From an uncultured Bacteroides sp. (GTDB lineage: Bacteria > Bacteroidota > Bacteroidia > Bacteroidales > Bacteroidaceae), in assembly GCA_958453305.1 (NCBI GenBank), contig CAUDXH010000007.1, positions 1 through 64,000 on the forward strand: DNA of 64,000 nt, read 5' to 3'. Positions within the stretch are counted from its first letter, which is position 1; every line of letters starts with the position of its first letter. Of the stretch, positions 51,091 through 60,687 are shown piece after piece. The notes under the pieces were generated by a model. It saw nothing but the letters and a program-made list of their open reading frames with translations. It searched no databases and was not told where the DNA came from. The position numbers were made by a program, and so were the translations under genes.

Positions 51091-53076
51091 ATGGAATATC
51101 GTTTGCTTTCTACACAGGAGATAGAAAAGTTGGAGGCGCAGTATTGTAGTGCTGCCGACTGGAACTTGGTGGAGGTAGCCAAGGAGTTTGTACCCGACTT
51201 TGTGCGTCATACCCGTTTCTCGGGGAAGGTGCGCTTAGGCGTATTCGAGGGCGAGTTTCATTTGCCCGGAGGAATAACCAAACATGCAGGACTGGCTTAT
51301 GTCACTTTGCATAATGTATCGGTAGGAAACAACTGCTGCATTGAGAATGTAAAAAATTACATTGCCAACTATGAAATAGGCGACCATACGTTTATAGAGA
51401 ATGTAGATATCATTCTGGTAGATAAGCGCAGCAAGTTCGGTAACGGGCTGGAAGTTTCGGTATTGAATGAAACCGGCGGACGTGAAGTTGTGATTCATGA
51501 CCGCTTGTCGGCTCATCAGGCGTATATCATGGCACTCTACCGCCATCGTCCGGGACTGATTGACCGTATGAAGCAAATCATCGGCGACTATGCTGAGGCG
51601 CATGCTTCCGAAACGGGTACGATAGGCAGCCATGTCACCATTGTCGATGCCGGATACATCAAGAATGTACGTGTCGGCGACTATTGCGAAATAGAGGGAA
51701 CGGGACGCCTGAAAAACGGAAGCATCAACAGTAATGTCCATGCACCGGTGCATATCGGCTACGGAGTAATCTGTGATGATTTTATCATCTCAAGTGGTTC
51801 GCATGTAGAAGATGGTACGGTGCTGACCCGTTGCTTTGTGGGACAGGCCTGTCACTTGGGACATAGCTATTCGGCTTCCGATTCGCTGTTTTTCAGTAAC
51901 TGTCAGGAAGAAAACGGAGAAGCTTGTGCCATCTTTGCCGGTCCGTTCACGGTGACGCATCATAAATCTACGCTGCTCATTGCCGGTATGTTCTCGTTTA
52001 TGAATGCCGGTTCGGGATCGAACCAGAGCAATCATATGTATAAGCTCGGACCGATTCATCAAGGAGCGTTGGAACGGGGTGCCAAGACTACTTCCGACTC
52101 GTATCTGTTGTGGCCTGCCCGTATCGGAGCTTTCTCTCTGGTTATGGGACGTCATGTCAACCATCCTGATACCTCGAATCTGCCTTTCTCTTATCTGATA
52201 GAAGAAAAGAATACCACTTATCTGGTGCCGGGGGTTAACCTGCGGAGTGTGGGAACTATCCGCGATGCGCAGAAGTGGCCCAAGCGCGACTTGCGTAAAG
52301 ACCCGAACCGGCTCGATCAGATTAATTATAATTTGCTGAGTCCGTATACCATTCAGAAGATGATGACCGGGCGGACTATTCTGAAGGAGCTGGCACGTGT
52401 GTCGGGCGAGACCTCTGAAATCTATTCGTATCAAAGTGCGAAGATCAAGAATTCGGCTTTGAATAAAGGAATTCATTTTTATGAAACCGCCATCCATAAA
52501 TTTTTAGGTAACTCCGTCATCAAGCGTCTGGAAGAGACTCGTTTCCGGAGTGATGAGGAAATCCGTGCTCGTCTGAAGCCTGATACCCCTATCGGAACAG
52601 GCGAATGGGTGGATGTATCGGGGCTGATTGCTCCGAAAAGTGAGATTGAACGCTTGATGGAAGATATAGAAGGAGGACGTCTGAACTCGGTGGACGAAAT
52701 TCATGACCGCTTTGCCGGTATGCATGCGGCTTATTATACCTATGAGTGGACGTGGGCTTATGAGCAGATGCTGGAGTTTTACGGATTGAAAGCCGATGAA
52801 ATTACGGCAAAAGATATTGTAACTATTGTGCGCCGCTGGCAGGAAGCCGTGGTATGGCTTGACCGGATGGTGTATGAAGATGCGAAGAAAGAATTCTCGC
52901 TGACCTCGATGACTGGTTTCGGCGCCGATGGAAGTAGAGAAGAACAAGTGCGTGACTTTGAGGAAGTGCGGGGGGTATTTGAGAGCAACCCGTTTGTGAC
53001 AGCCGTACTTGAACACATAAAGGTGAAGACTGAACTGGGAAATGAACTGATCGGGCGCATCGGTGGTTTATTATAA
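51091..53076 (+). CDS. DUF4954 family protein, left-handed beta-helix
   Basis: This 661-residue protein matches the DUF4954 family, largely from Bacteroidetes and spirochaetes. Its middle has hexapeptide-like repeats (VSVGNNCCIENVKNYI, IGDHTFIENVDIILV, then GDYCEIEGTGRLKNGSI), which suggests a left-handed beta-helix as in sugar-nucleotide acyltransferases. The C terminus is helical. No signal peptide is seen. The reaction is unknown; a link to nucleotide-sugar chemistry would be inference only. A TlpA-like gene follows after 20 bp. Confidence 0.85.
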   Translation: MEYRLLSTQEIEKLEAQYCSAADWNLVEVAKEFVPDFVRHTRFSGKVRLGVFEGEFHLPGGITKHAGLAYVTLHNVSVGNNCCIENVKNYIANYEIGDHTFIENVDIILVDKRSKFGNGLEVSVLNETGGREVVIHDRLSAHQAYIMALYRHRPGLIDRMKQIIGDYAEAHASETGTIGSHVTIVDAGYIKNVRVGDYCEIEGTGRLKNGSINSNVHAPVHIGYGVICDDFIISSGSHVEDGTVLTRCFVGQACHLGHSYSASDSLFFSNCQEENGEACAIFAGPFTVTHHKSTLLIAGMFSFMNAGSGSNQSNHMYKLGPIHQGALERGAKTTSDSYLLWPARIGAFSLVMGRHVNHPDTSNLPFSYLIEEKNTTYLVPGVNLRSVGTIRDAQKWPKRDLRKDPNRLDQINYNLLSPYTIQKMMTGRTILKELARVSGETSEIYSYQSAKIKNSALNKGIHFYETAIHKFLGNSVIKRLEETRFRSDEEIRARLKPDTPIGTGEWVDVSGLIAPKSEIERLMEDIEGGRLNSVDEIHDRFAGMHAAYYTYEWTWAYEQMLEFYGLKADEITAKDIVTIVRRWQEAVVWLDRMVYEDAKKEFSLTSMTGFGADGSREEQVRDFEEVRGVFESNPFVTAVLEHIKVKTELGNELIGRIGGLL

Positions 53077-53096
53077 ATAACGCAAAATCTCATCGT

Positions 53097-54641
53097 ATGA
53101 AGTATCGTTTGATAGGAATCATGCTGATAGGCTTCTTCTGTTGCTCCGTGCAAGGGCAGGTTTTTTATAAACGTATGGTAGAAACTCCGTCGTTTATTAC
53201 AGCCAATACCTCTGAACTGGAACTGAAGAAACTGATCCTTACCGATGAACAGACGCAGGTGGATGCCGTGCTTTACGGAAAGCCGGGCAGTGTAGCTGTT
53301 ATCTCTCCGGATACTTGGCTGGTTGCCGGACAGCAGCGCTTTTGCTTGCGCGAAGCCGGTGGTATTTCGATAGGCGGGCAGACTGAGCCGGAAAGAATAC
53401 CAGAGAACGGACGGGTGCATATTGTTCTTTCTTTTGCACCGGTTCCCCGGAGTATTCATGAAGTAGACCTGATAGAAGAGGGGACCGGAAGAGCTATTTA
53501 CGGCATACAGCTGAGCCGGAAGGAGCCTTATGTCTATGTTCCTGAATTTCTGAAAGAGAAGCAGCAGGGCGGGACGCATGAATTGCCGGAACCGGGGCTG
53601 TCGCCCGGAAAGGCGGTAGTCAACGGCTATCTGCTGGGTTATGATGGGCGTATGCCTTTATCCATGAACCTGCTTTATTATGACCGGCTGTTTGATCAGG
53701 AGTGGAGCAGCCGGGTGCGTATCCGTCAAGACGGTTCGTTTCATCTGGAAACGGAGATGCTGCAGCCCGATACGGTGAAGCTGAGGGTCAATCAGGCAGT
53801 GCTTCGTCTGTTTCTGGTTCCCGGTGAGGAAACCACAGTTTATATTGACCTTTCCAAGTTGAGTATGTCGGCTTCAAGGCTCCACCATAAGAATTATGAA
53901 AGAAAGCAGAAAGCTTGGTTCAACGGGGCAGCCGAACTGATCAATACAGAGCTGGCATCAGGAAAGCGGTCGCCGGCATTAGACGTATTTCATGCCGTTG
54001 AGAGCGACCTCATGAGCAATGAGAACCTGAAGGCTCAGCTTCATGAAGATGCAGAGCGGGTGAAGCCACTGTGCGAAAAAATAATCTCGAAGAAAGAATT
54101 ACAGTCGTCCGATAACAAACTGCTTGATGCGGTTACGTTTCCGGAAATAAGTGCCTATGTGCGTTTGCGTAACCAAGCCCTGAAGAATGAACTCATGCGC
54201 ATGAATTCAGAGAAAGAGGCTTGGGTGGCTGAGCTCGATCCGCATTTGTCGGGTGAAACCCTTCTCCCTTCGCTGCTTGCCCCGTATCGGGGGAAGGCCG
54301 TGCTGGTTGATTTCTGGGCCACATGGTGTGCGCCTTGCCGGAAAAGCTTCAAGGCGATGCGTCCGCTTCGTAAAAAGCTGGCTTCAGAAAATATCGTGTA
54401 TCTGTATCTCACGGGACCCTCTTCTCCTGAGCTGGTCTGGAGAACGATGCTGGAAGATATTCCGGGCATCCATTACCGGCTGACCGAAGCGCAGTGGAAG
54501 TATCTTTGCGATGTACATCGTATCAAGGGCATTCCGGCTTATCTGGTGGTGAATCCTGATGGAAGCGTAGCCTATACCCATGTGGGATTTCCGGGTATAG
54601 ATATTCTTCAAGATGAGTTATTGCGTGTAGTCAATCCTTAA
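53097..54641 (+). CDS. Exported TlpA-like thioredoxin-fold protein
   Basis: This 514-residue protein has a signal peptide (RLIGIMLIGFFCCSVQGQ). A long N-terminal region of about 370 residues is of no clear family, with beta-rich segments resembling the DUF4369 part of Bacteroidetes TlpA proteins. The C terminus is a thioredoxin domain with WCAPC (Cys411 and Cys414) in VDFWATWCAPCRKSF and the cis-Pro loop GIPAYLVV. It is probably a periplasmic disulfide reductase, perhaps for cytochrome c or envelope repair. A tiny Pmp3 gene follows after 13 bp. Confidence 0.85.
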   Translation: MKYRLIGIMLIGFFCCSVQGQVFYKRMVETPSFITANTSELELKKLILTDEQTQVDAVLYGKPGSVAVISPDTWLVAGQQRFCLREAGGISIGGQTEPERIPENGRVHIVLSFAPVPRSIHEVDLIEEGTGRAIYGIQLSRKEPYVYVPEFLKEKQQGGTHELPEPGLSPGKAVVNGYLLGYDGRMPLSMNLLYYDRLFDQEWSSRVRIRQDGSFHLETEMLQPDTVKLRVNQAVLRLFLVPGEETTVYIDLSKLSMSASRLHHKNYERKQKAWFNGAAELINTELASGKRSPALDVFHAVESDLMSNENLKAQLHEDAERVKPLCEKIISKKELQSSDNKLLDAVTFPEISAYVRLRNQALKNELMRMNSEKEAWVAELDPHLSGETLLPSLLAPYRGKAVLVDFWATWCAPCRKSFKAMRPLRKKLASENIVYLYLTGPSSPELVWRTMLEDIPGIHYRLTEAQWKYLCDVHRIKGIPAYLVVNPDGSVAYTHVGFPGIDILQDELLRVVNP

Positions 54642-54654
54642 TTATTTATATATT

Positions 54655-54813
54655 ATGTCTATCTTACGAGTTATTTTAGCTATTTTGTTTCCCCCGCTGG
54701 CGGTGATTGATCAGGGCTGCGGTTCTGTGCTTATTGTGTTAATCTTAACCTTGGCAGGCTGGGTTCCGGGAGTCATCGGAGCACTGGTTATTCTGAATAA
54801 GGCTTCTAAGTGA
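54655..54813 (+). CDS. Pmp3/YqaE family small membrane protein
   Basis: This 52-residue protein consists of two hydrophobic helices. The pattern LAILFPPLAVIDQGCGS followed by LILTLAGWVPGVIGALVIL is the Pmp3/YqaE (UPF0057) signature. Family members are membrane proteins linked to salt and membrane-potential stress in yeast and bacteria. It lies 13 bp after the TlpA-like gene and is probably co-transcribed. Confidence 0.88.
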   Translation: MSILRVILAILFPPLAVIDQGCGSVLIVLILTLAGWVPGVIGALVILNKASK

Positions 54814-54877
54814 GAAGCAGGCAGGTAAAGAGGTGATTTTTTCACCTTGATGATAGAAAAGTTTCAATAATACTTTG

Positions 54878-54967
54878 TAACTTTGCTTCCACGATAACTA
54901 ACTGTCTGGTTATTTAGTTTTTGAGTTTATAAGTTTGTTGTTATGCTGATAATCAAACTCAAAAACT
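54878..54967 (+). promoter_or_regulatory. Fumarase leader: -7 element and 13-bp inverted repeat
   Basis: TAACTTTG at 54878-54885 matches the -7 consensus. Downstream, AGTTTTTGAGTTT (54916-54928) pairs perfectly with AAACTCAAAAACT (54955-54967), and the A-rich ACTCAAAA-type leader continues to the ATG. The hairpin would lie in the 5' untranslated region. Confidence 0.55.
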
Positions 54968-55020
54968 CAAAAGCCTGTAAACTTAAAACCTATAAACTTA
55001 ACATTTAATTTATTCATCTT

Positions 55021-56664
55021 ATGGCAACACCCGAATTCAAGTATCAGCCGATGTTCGAACACGGTAAAGATACAACTGAATACTACCTGCTTACCAAGGA
55101 CTATGTGTCAGTAAGCGAGTTTGAAGGCAAACCTATCCTGAAAATCGAAAAAGAAGGTTTGACTGCAATGGCTAACGCTGCTTTCCGTGATGTATCTTTC
55201 ATGCTTCGCCGTTCACATAACGAACAGGTGGCAAAAATCCTGACCGACCCGGAAGCAAGCGATAACGATAAGTATGTGGCACTGACTTTCCTACGTAATG
55301 CAGAGGTGGCTGCAAAAGGCGTATTGCCTTTCTGTCAGGATACCGGTACAGCCATTATCCACGGTGAAAAGGGACAGCAGGTTTGGACCGGCTACTGCGA
55401 TGAAGAGGCGCTTTCATTAGGTGTGTATAAAACTTATACCGAAGAAAACCTCCGTTACTCGCAGAATGCACCGCTTACCATGTACGATGAAGTGAATACA
55501 CGCTGCAACTTGCCGGCTCAGATTGATATTGAAGCTACTCAAGGTATGGAGTATGAATTCCTTTGTGTAACGAAAGGGGGAGGTTCGGCTAACAAAACTT
55601 ATCTGTATCAGGAAACCAAAGCCATCTTGAATCCGGCTACCTTGGTGCCGTTCTTGGTTGAAAAAATGAAGACGTTGGGTACAGCTGCCTGTCCTCCGTA
55701 TCATATCGCTTTCGTTATCGGCGGTACTTCAGCAGAAAAGAACTTGCTGACCGTGAAGTTGGCTTCTACCCGTTTCTATGATAACCTGCCTACCACTGGT
55801 AATGAATATGGACGTGCATTCCGCGATGTGGAACTGGAAAAACAAGTGCTGGAAGAAGCACACCGCATTGGTCTGGGTGCGCAGTTCGGCGGTAAATATT
55901 ATGCTCACGATGTACGCATCATCCGCTTGCCTCGTCACGGTGCTTCTTGCCCCGTAGGTCTGGGCGTTTCTTGTTCAGCCGACCGTAACGTACGTTGTAA
56001 AATCAATAAAGACGGTATCTGGATTGAAAAACTCGACTCTAATCCGGGTGAACTGATTCCGGAAGAATTGCGTCAGGCAGGTGAAGGTAATGCTGTGAAG
56101 ATTGACCTGAACCGTCCGATGCCGGAAATCTTGGCTGAACTCGATAAATATCCGGTAGCTACCCGTCTGTCACTGAACGGTACCATCATCGTAGGCCGTG
56201 ACATCGCTCATGCTAAGCTGAAAGAACGTCTGGACCGTGGTGAAGAATTGCCGCAGTACATCAAAGATCATCCTATCTATTACGCAGGTCCTGCCAAGAC
56301 TCCGAGCGGTATGGCTTGCGGTTCAATGGGACCGACTACTGCCGGACGTATGGACCCGTATGTTGACTTGTTCCAAAGCCACGGAGGATCGATGATTATG
56401 CTGGCAAAAGGTAACCGTAGTCAGGCTGTAACCGATGCTTGTAAAAAGCACGGCGGCTTCTATTTAGGCTCAATCGGCGGTCCGGCTGCTATCTTGGCTC
56501 AGAACAACATCAAGAGCATCGAGTGTGTGGAATATCCGGAACTGGGTATGGAAGCTATCTGGAAGATTGAAGTGGAAGATTTCCCGGCATTTATCTTGGT
56601 TGATAATAAGGGAAATGATTTCTTCAAACAGATCAAGCCCCGTTGTGCAGGAAACTGTAAATAA
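55021..56664 (+). CDS. fum: Class I fumarate hydratase (4Fe-4S)
   Basis: This 547-residue enzyme interconverts fumarate and malate; in Bacteroides it runs mainly toward fumarate for anaerobic respiration. It is the oxygen-sensitive iron-sulfur class: Cys105 (FCQDTG), Cys224 (TAACPPYH) and Cys318 (GVSCSADRN) sit at the same positions as the cluster ligands of E. coli FumA. The C-terminal beta domain ([20 protein letters not shown]) follows. The gene is single, with its own leader and terminator. Confidence 0.96.
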   Translation: MATPEFKYQPMFEHGKDTTEYYLLTKDYVSVSEFEGKPILKIEKEGLTAMANAAFRDVSFMLRRSHNEQVAKILTDPEASDNDKYVALTFLRNAEVAAKGVLPFCQDTGTAIIHGEKGQQVWTGYCDEEALSLGVYKTYTEENLRYSQNAPLTMYDEVNTRCNLPAQIDIEATQGMEYEFLCVTKGGGSANKTYLYQETKAILNPATLVPFLVEKMKTLGTAACPPYHIAFVIGGTSAEKNLLTVKLASTRFYDNLPTTGNEYGRAFRDVELEKQVLEEAHRIGLGAQFGGKYYAHDVRIIRLPRHGASCPVGLGVSCSADRNVRCKINKDGIWIEKLDSNPGELIPEELRQAGEGNAVKIDLNRPMPEILAELDKYPVATRLSLNGTIIVGRDIAHAKLKERLDRGEELPQYIKDHPIYYAGPAKTPSGMACGSMGPTTAGRMDPYVDLFQSHGGSMIMLAKGNRSQAVTDACKKHGGFYLGSIGGPAAILAQNNIKSIECVEYPELGMEAIWKIEVEDFPAFILVDNKGNDFFKQIKPRCAGNCK

Positions 56665-56696
56665 ATGAATTTTTACTGGTGTAAATAACCTGAATG

Positions 56697-56730
56697 AAAA
56701 GCGGTGTGACAGGCTCATGCCGCTTTTTTT
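56697..56730 (+). terminator. Terminator after fumarase
   Basis: AAAGCGG pairs with CCGCTTT (arms about 56698-56704 and 56719-56725), followed by a T-run. The next gene starts 29 bp later. Confidence 0.8.
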
Positions 56731-56758
56731 ATTTGTGTCACATAAAAAATAAACATAG

Positions 56759-57718
56759 ATGTTACATGATCTCTTTTTTTTGGTGGGCGGACTGGCTCTT
56801 ATTTTGGCGGGAGCCAACGGAATGACCGATGGTGCTGCGGCGGTGGCCAAACGCTTTCATATATCAGACCTTGTAATCGGGCTGACGATTGTTGCATTTG
56901 GTACTTCTGCTCCTGAGTTGGTAATCAGTGTGCTTTCAGCCATGCAGGGAAGTGCCGACCTTGCCATCGGTAACGTGGTGGGAAGTAATATCTTCAATAT
57001 GCTGATGATTATAGGCTGTACCGCCTTGGTGCTTCCCATACAGGTAGGGAAAGGAACGCTCAGCAAGGAAATTCCGCTGGTTATCCTTTCTTCGCTCGTC
57101 TTTGCCTTCTTGGCTAATGATGTGTTTCTTGACGGAGGAGTGCGGAATGTAATCAGCCGCATCGATGGCTTGGTCTTGCTTGCTTTTTTCTTGGTATTCT
57201 TGCGTTATACGTTTGCCATAGCCCGTGCAGGCGAACTGCAGCCGGAAGATCAGAAAGTGAAGGAACTTTCGCTGTGGAAGTCTGCTTTATATATTATAGG
57301 TGGGCTGTTGGCTTTAATCTTCGGCGGACAGTGGTTTGTGGAAGGAGCCAGTGGAGTAGCCCGCAGCATGGGCGTGAGTGAATCGGTGATTGGTCTGACC
57401 TTGGTGGCAGGAGGAACTTCCCTTCCGGAGCTTGCCACTTCGGTGGTAGCGGCAGTGAAGAAGAATCCGGGAATAGCCATCGGGAATGTAATAGGCAGTA
57501 ATTTATTTAATGTATTCTTTGTGCTGGGAGTAAGTGCCACGATATTTCCCTTGCCCATGGGCAACATCACTAATTTCGATATTGCCGTACTGATAGGTGC
57601 CTCTCTTCTGTTCTGGCTAGTGGGGTGGTTTTTCAAGAAGTGTACCATTACGCGGCTTGAAGGAGCTTTCTTAGTGGCGTGTTATGTGGCTTATACAGCG
57701 TGGCTCATTGGGGCTTAG
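56759..57718 (+). CDS. CaCA family sodium/calcium exchanger (YrbG-like)
   Basis: This 319-residue inner-membrane antiporter has about ten helices in two inverted halves. Both alpha repeats are visible: GTSAPELVISVLSA with GNVVGSNIFNM, and GGTSLPELATSVVAA with GNVIGSNLFNV. The acidic residues in the two PEL motifs are the ion ligands of the family. It probably expels calcium using sodium or protons. It lies just after the fumarase terminator and appears to be its own unit. Confidence 0.92.
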   Translation: MLHDLFFLVGGLALILAGANGMTDGAAAVAKRFHISDLVIGLTIVAFGTSAPELVISVLSAMQGSADLAIGNVVGSNIFNMLMIIGCTALVLPIQVGKGTLSKEIPLVILSSLVFAFLANDVFLDGGVRNVISRIDGLVLLAFFLVFLRYTFAIARAGELQPEDQKVKELSLWKSALYIIGGLLALIFGGQWFVEGASGVARSMGVSESVIGLTLVAGGTSLPELATSVVAAVKKNPGIAIGNVIGSNLFNVFFVLGVSATIFPLPMGNITNFDIAVLIGASLLFWLVGWFFKKCTITRLEGAFLVACYVAYTAWLIGA

Positions 57719-57801
57719 CAGTTTCAGCAAGCTGTATTTGATCTCCCGGTTTACTCCAGCAGTAGCCGGGGGATTTTCTTTTCCGGGAGAAAGTGCATAA
57801 A

Positions 57802-57843
57802 AAAAGGATGTACCCGTAAGAGCACATCCTTTTCCGTTAAAAT
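57802..57843. terminator. Bidirectional terminator between exchanger and small peptide gene
   Basis: AAAAGGATGT (57802-57811) pairs with ACATCCTTTT (57834-57843), with A- and T-rich flanks on both sides. A second CCCGG/CCGGG hairpin lies just left (about 57745-57772). Confidence 0.8.
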
Positions 57844-57918
57844 ATGAATGTTATAGTGCCTTTCGGCATTTATCAGATTCTAAACTAAAGCTGATGCTTT
57901 TTGAAGCAATCAGCTTGC

Positions 57919-58011
57919 TTACTTGCTAACGTTTTCGTTAAGCATTACATAACCCCAAATCATAGGGTCTGCATTTGTCATCTTGTGAAAAATGTTTTTT
58001 ACCTTTTTCAT
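57919..58011 (-). CDS. 30-residue small protein, unknown
   Basis: On the minus strand AAAGGA precedes an ATG that opens a 30-codon frame (MKKVKNIFHKM, then TNADPMIWGYVML, NENVSK). It has its own -7 element, an untranslated leader of about 140 nt with small palindromes (AAGTCC-T-GGACTT at about 58121-58133), and a terminator downstream, so the transcript would hold only this frame. It is too short for family recognition. It could be a functional peptide or a regulatory RNA with a leader-like frame. Confidence 0.55.
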   Translation of the reverse strand: MKKVKNIFHKMTNADPMIWGYVMLNENVSK

Positions 58012-58158
58012 ACTGTTATCCTTTCTTTTTAATTAATAATACCTAAAAACTTTTACCTAAATCAAGCGGGTCTCCCGACCGGCTCTGTTCTTTCAATTTG
58101 TTATCTTAAAAACATCTTTTTAGTTAAGTCCAGGACTTGTTTCCTTTTTATTACACTG

Positions 58159-58166
58159 CAAAGATA
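58159..58166 (-). promoter_or_regulatory. -7 element of the small peptide transcript
   Basis: The minus strand reads TATCTTTG, a full match to TAnnTTTG. A TTTG at 58185-58182 lies 15 bp upstream, shorter than the ideal spacer. Confidence 0.5.
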
Positions 58167-58301
58167 CGGCTTTTATTTACACAAAACATGTTTTGCAGCA
58201 TATTTCTTTTCTTTTTGGCTGTTTTATTGATGTAAATCAAAAAAAAGTATTATAAAGCAAACTAATCCTCTTAGGCGTGAACAAACCAGTGCTCTGTCCC
58301 T

Positions 58302-60410
58302 TTACAGAGCTACCCGGCGCAGGCGGATACGTAAATTTGACAGTTCAGCGTCAGTGTGTGCCGAAGAAGGCTGGTGAGGCTTTACCGTAATGGTATGCCG
58401 TTTGCCTTCGGTGGCATCGGGGAGCGTAAAGTCTTGCCGGTAAACCACCTGTTCTTTTGCCGGGCAGAGCAGATAACCGGTGCGTTCTTCAAACCGGTTA
58501 TAGGCGCGGAGTACGATTTGGTTGTCGCCTTTCTGTAAGGGAACAATGAGCTTTTCCGTACGGAATGTGCATCGGTATGGATTCAGATGCTTCATGATGG
58601 ATTTGCCATTTACGTAGACTTCGATTCCGTTGCCGGCTCCTACTTCCATCAGGATGTGTTGGGAGCGGGTAGCATATACATTTTGCATAACGAAGTAGGT
58701 AGAGAACGGGCTACAGGGAAATTCGTCTTGCTCTTTATCCGTAGGTACCCATGTCTTTCCGCTGGCAGGCGCATGCTGTAGGTCGGTTTGCAGGAAGGAA
58801 GGTGATTCGAACATACCGCTTCCCGGTCCGCATACATACCGCTGTCCCCATGTGAGACTGGATGCAAAAGCCAGCTTGGCATTTGTGGCAGGACGTTCGG
58901 GCTTTCCTTTATCAAGCGTAAGGATATATTGTTTGTTATCAATGGTCAGGTCGAGGGTCTTTCCGGCTTCTTGTTCGGTATAAATCAGTTCCAGTTGTTT
59001 CAGCAAAAGTTGCTCTACCTCCCAGCTATAGGCAGTGGTGCTGCGGTAGTTGCTGTAATAATCGAAGCAGGAATAGCTGTAATGCGGAGTTGCATTTCCG
59101 GCAGTCAGTGTCATGCCTTGTACCGTTTCTGCAGGTTGAGGCTGGATGGGCGCATCGAATTCGAGCGTCAAGACATGAATGGTTCCGTCATTATAAGCCG
59201 ATGCAGGTATGGTCAGTTCAATCTGGTTGCCATATTGCAGGTAAGTTGCCATTTTCCCGTCTCCTTTTATTAGCTTGTATCCCGGCAAGTTCAGTATAAT
59301 TTTTCCGTCTTGCGGATAGACTCCGGAGAGGAACAGATAAAGCTGTTTGCCTTTCCGGGTAACCTGTCCCCAGCTGAAGTCTTGCCGGAACGGTGAGGCT
59401 TCGGTATCGTAGATGGCATAGCCATATCGGTTCAGCCATTGCCCGATCAGCATGAGTACCTCTTTCTCAAACGGAACTACCGAGCCGTCTCCTTTCGGAC
59501 CGATATTGAGCAGGTAGTTTCCTCCGTGAGCTGCTACGCTGATTAAGTCTTTCAGCTTTTCTTTCGCTTTTTCGCCTACATTGCCCCGCTGTTGCCAAGA
59601 ACGGTAGCCCCAAGTCTCATTAAACATAGAGGCTGCACTTTGCCAAGAAGTTTGCAGGCTGGATTCAGGGTAAGCATTGTCACCCATCACACAAAAGTCG
59701 TACTGGTCATTTCCCAGCCGTCCGCTGACCATGCAGTCGGGTTGGAGCTGGTGTACCAACTGATAAAGCTCCCGGCTTTGTTCAGGAGTATTGGCTCCCA
59801 TATCAAACCACAGTTCTGAAATCTTTCCGTAGCGAGTGAGTAATTCGGTGAGCTGTTTCTTGGTGAACGCATGATGTGCAGCTGGAATAAAGTCGGCATT
59901 ATGTCCCGACATGGGAGATGCTTCGGGAAAACTCCAGTCGATGAGTGAGTAATAGAGTCCGAAGTTCATCCCTTTTTTCTGGCAGGCTTCGGAGAGCTCT
60001 TTCACGAAATCGCGCTTCGCGGGAGTGGCATGGTAACTGTTGTAAGGAGTGGTTTCGGTATGAAACATACAGAATCCGTCATGATGTTTCGTGGTGAAAA
60101 TGATGGAGCGCATGCCGGCAGCTTGGGCAAGTGCCACGATGGAGTCGGCATGAAACTGGTCAGGATTGAAGGTCTGGGCAAGTGCATGATATTCTTCTTT
60201 GGGAATAGGGGCAAATGCCTGTATCTGTTCGCTGTATCCTCGGGTTACCGGCTGTCCGTTCCATACACCGCCGGCTTGGGAATAAAGTCCGAAGTGGATG
60301 AACAGGGAGAATTTATTACTGTGCCACGTGCGGAGGGCTTCCGGGCTTATTTGTGCTTGCAGGGTGAGCAGCATCAGGCAGGTCAGGAGGAGTGAGACGA
60401 ATCTTTTCAT
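58302..60410 (-). CDS. Alpha-L-fucosidase, glycoside hydrolase family 29
   Basis: The ATG at 60410 (MKRFVSLLLTCLMLLTLQAQ) gives a signal peptide and 702 residues; seven extra upstream codons are possible. The catalytic barrel is clear: KFSLFIHFGLYSQAGG, FTTKHHDGFCMFH, then MNFGLYYSLIDW, and ISELWFDMG with the likely nucleophile Asp. A C-terminal beta-sandwich (about residues 480-690) may bind carbohydrate. It should release fucose from host or dietary glycans in the periplasm. It stands alone with an A-rich leader, not in a SusC/SusD cluster. Confidence 0.93.
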   Translation of the reverse strand: MKRFVSLLLTCLMLLTLQAQISPEALRTWHSNKFSLFIHFGLYSQAGGVWNGQPVTRGYSEQIQAFAPIPKEEYHALAQTFNPDQFHADSIVALAQAAGMRSIIFTTKHHDGFCMFHTETTPYNSYHATPAKRDFVKELSEACQKKGMNFGLYYSLIDWSFPEASPMSGHNADFIPAAHHAFTKKQLTELLTRYGKISELWFDMGANTPEQSRELYQLVHQLQPDCMVSGRLGNDQYDFCVMGDNAYPESSLQTSWQSAASMFNETWGYRSWQQRGNVGEKAKEKLKDLISVAAHGGNYLLNIGPKGDGSVVPFEKEVLMLIGQWLNRYGYAIYDTEASPFRQDFSWGQVTRKGKQLYLFLSGVYPQDGKIILNLPGYKLIKGDGKMATYLQYGNQIELTIPASAYNDGTIHVLTLEFDAPIQPQPAETVQGMTLTAGNATPHYSYSCFDYYSNYRSTTAYSWEVEQLLLKQLELIYTEQEAGKTLDLTIDNKQYILTLDKGKPERPATNAKLAFASSLTWGQRYVCGPGSGMFESPSFLQTDLQHAPASGKTWVPTDKEQDEFPCSPFSTYFVMQNVYATRSQHILMEVGAGNGIEVYVNGKSIMKHLNPYRCTFRTEKLIVPLQKGDNQIVLRAYNRFEERTGYLLCPAKEQVVYRQDFTLPDATEGKRHTITVKPHQPSSAHTDAELSNLRIRLRRVAL

Positions 60411-60614
60411 TTTGTTGTTATTTGTGAGCAAATATACGAATTTTAGTTTATTGATAGGTGTATTGCTTTTTTAGTTTTTTAGTTTTCGGGCTTTTTAGTT
60501 TTCAGTTTTTAGCTTCCTGCTCATTGCTTCTTTCGTTTAGGGAGACTGTCTGTTTCAGTTGAGGCGATAAGAGAAAGGGTTCAGTATAAAAAATGCTTGC
60601 CTTGTTTCGGGATA

Positions 60615-60647
60615 TTTGGAAGGGTAGCAGTTTTTTATGTAATTTTG
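60615..60647 (+). promoter_or_regulatory. Promoter of the DUF5020-permease operon
   Basis: TTTG (60615-60618), a 21-bp spacer and TAATTTTG (60640-60647) match the consensus, 40 bp before the start. Confidence 0.8.
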
Positions 60648-60687
60648 CAGCCGATTTGATAATTTGTTAAAAATACGTTAACGAACG

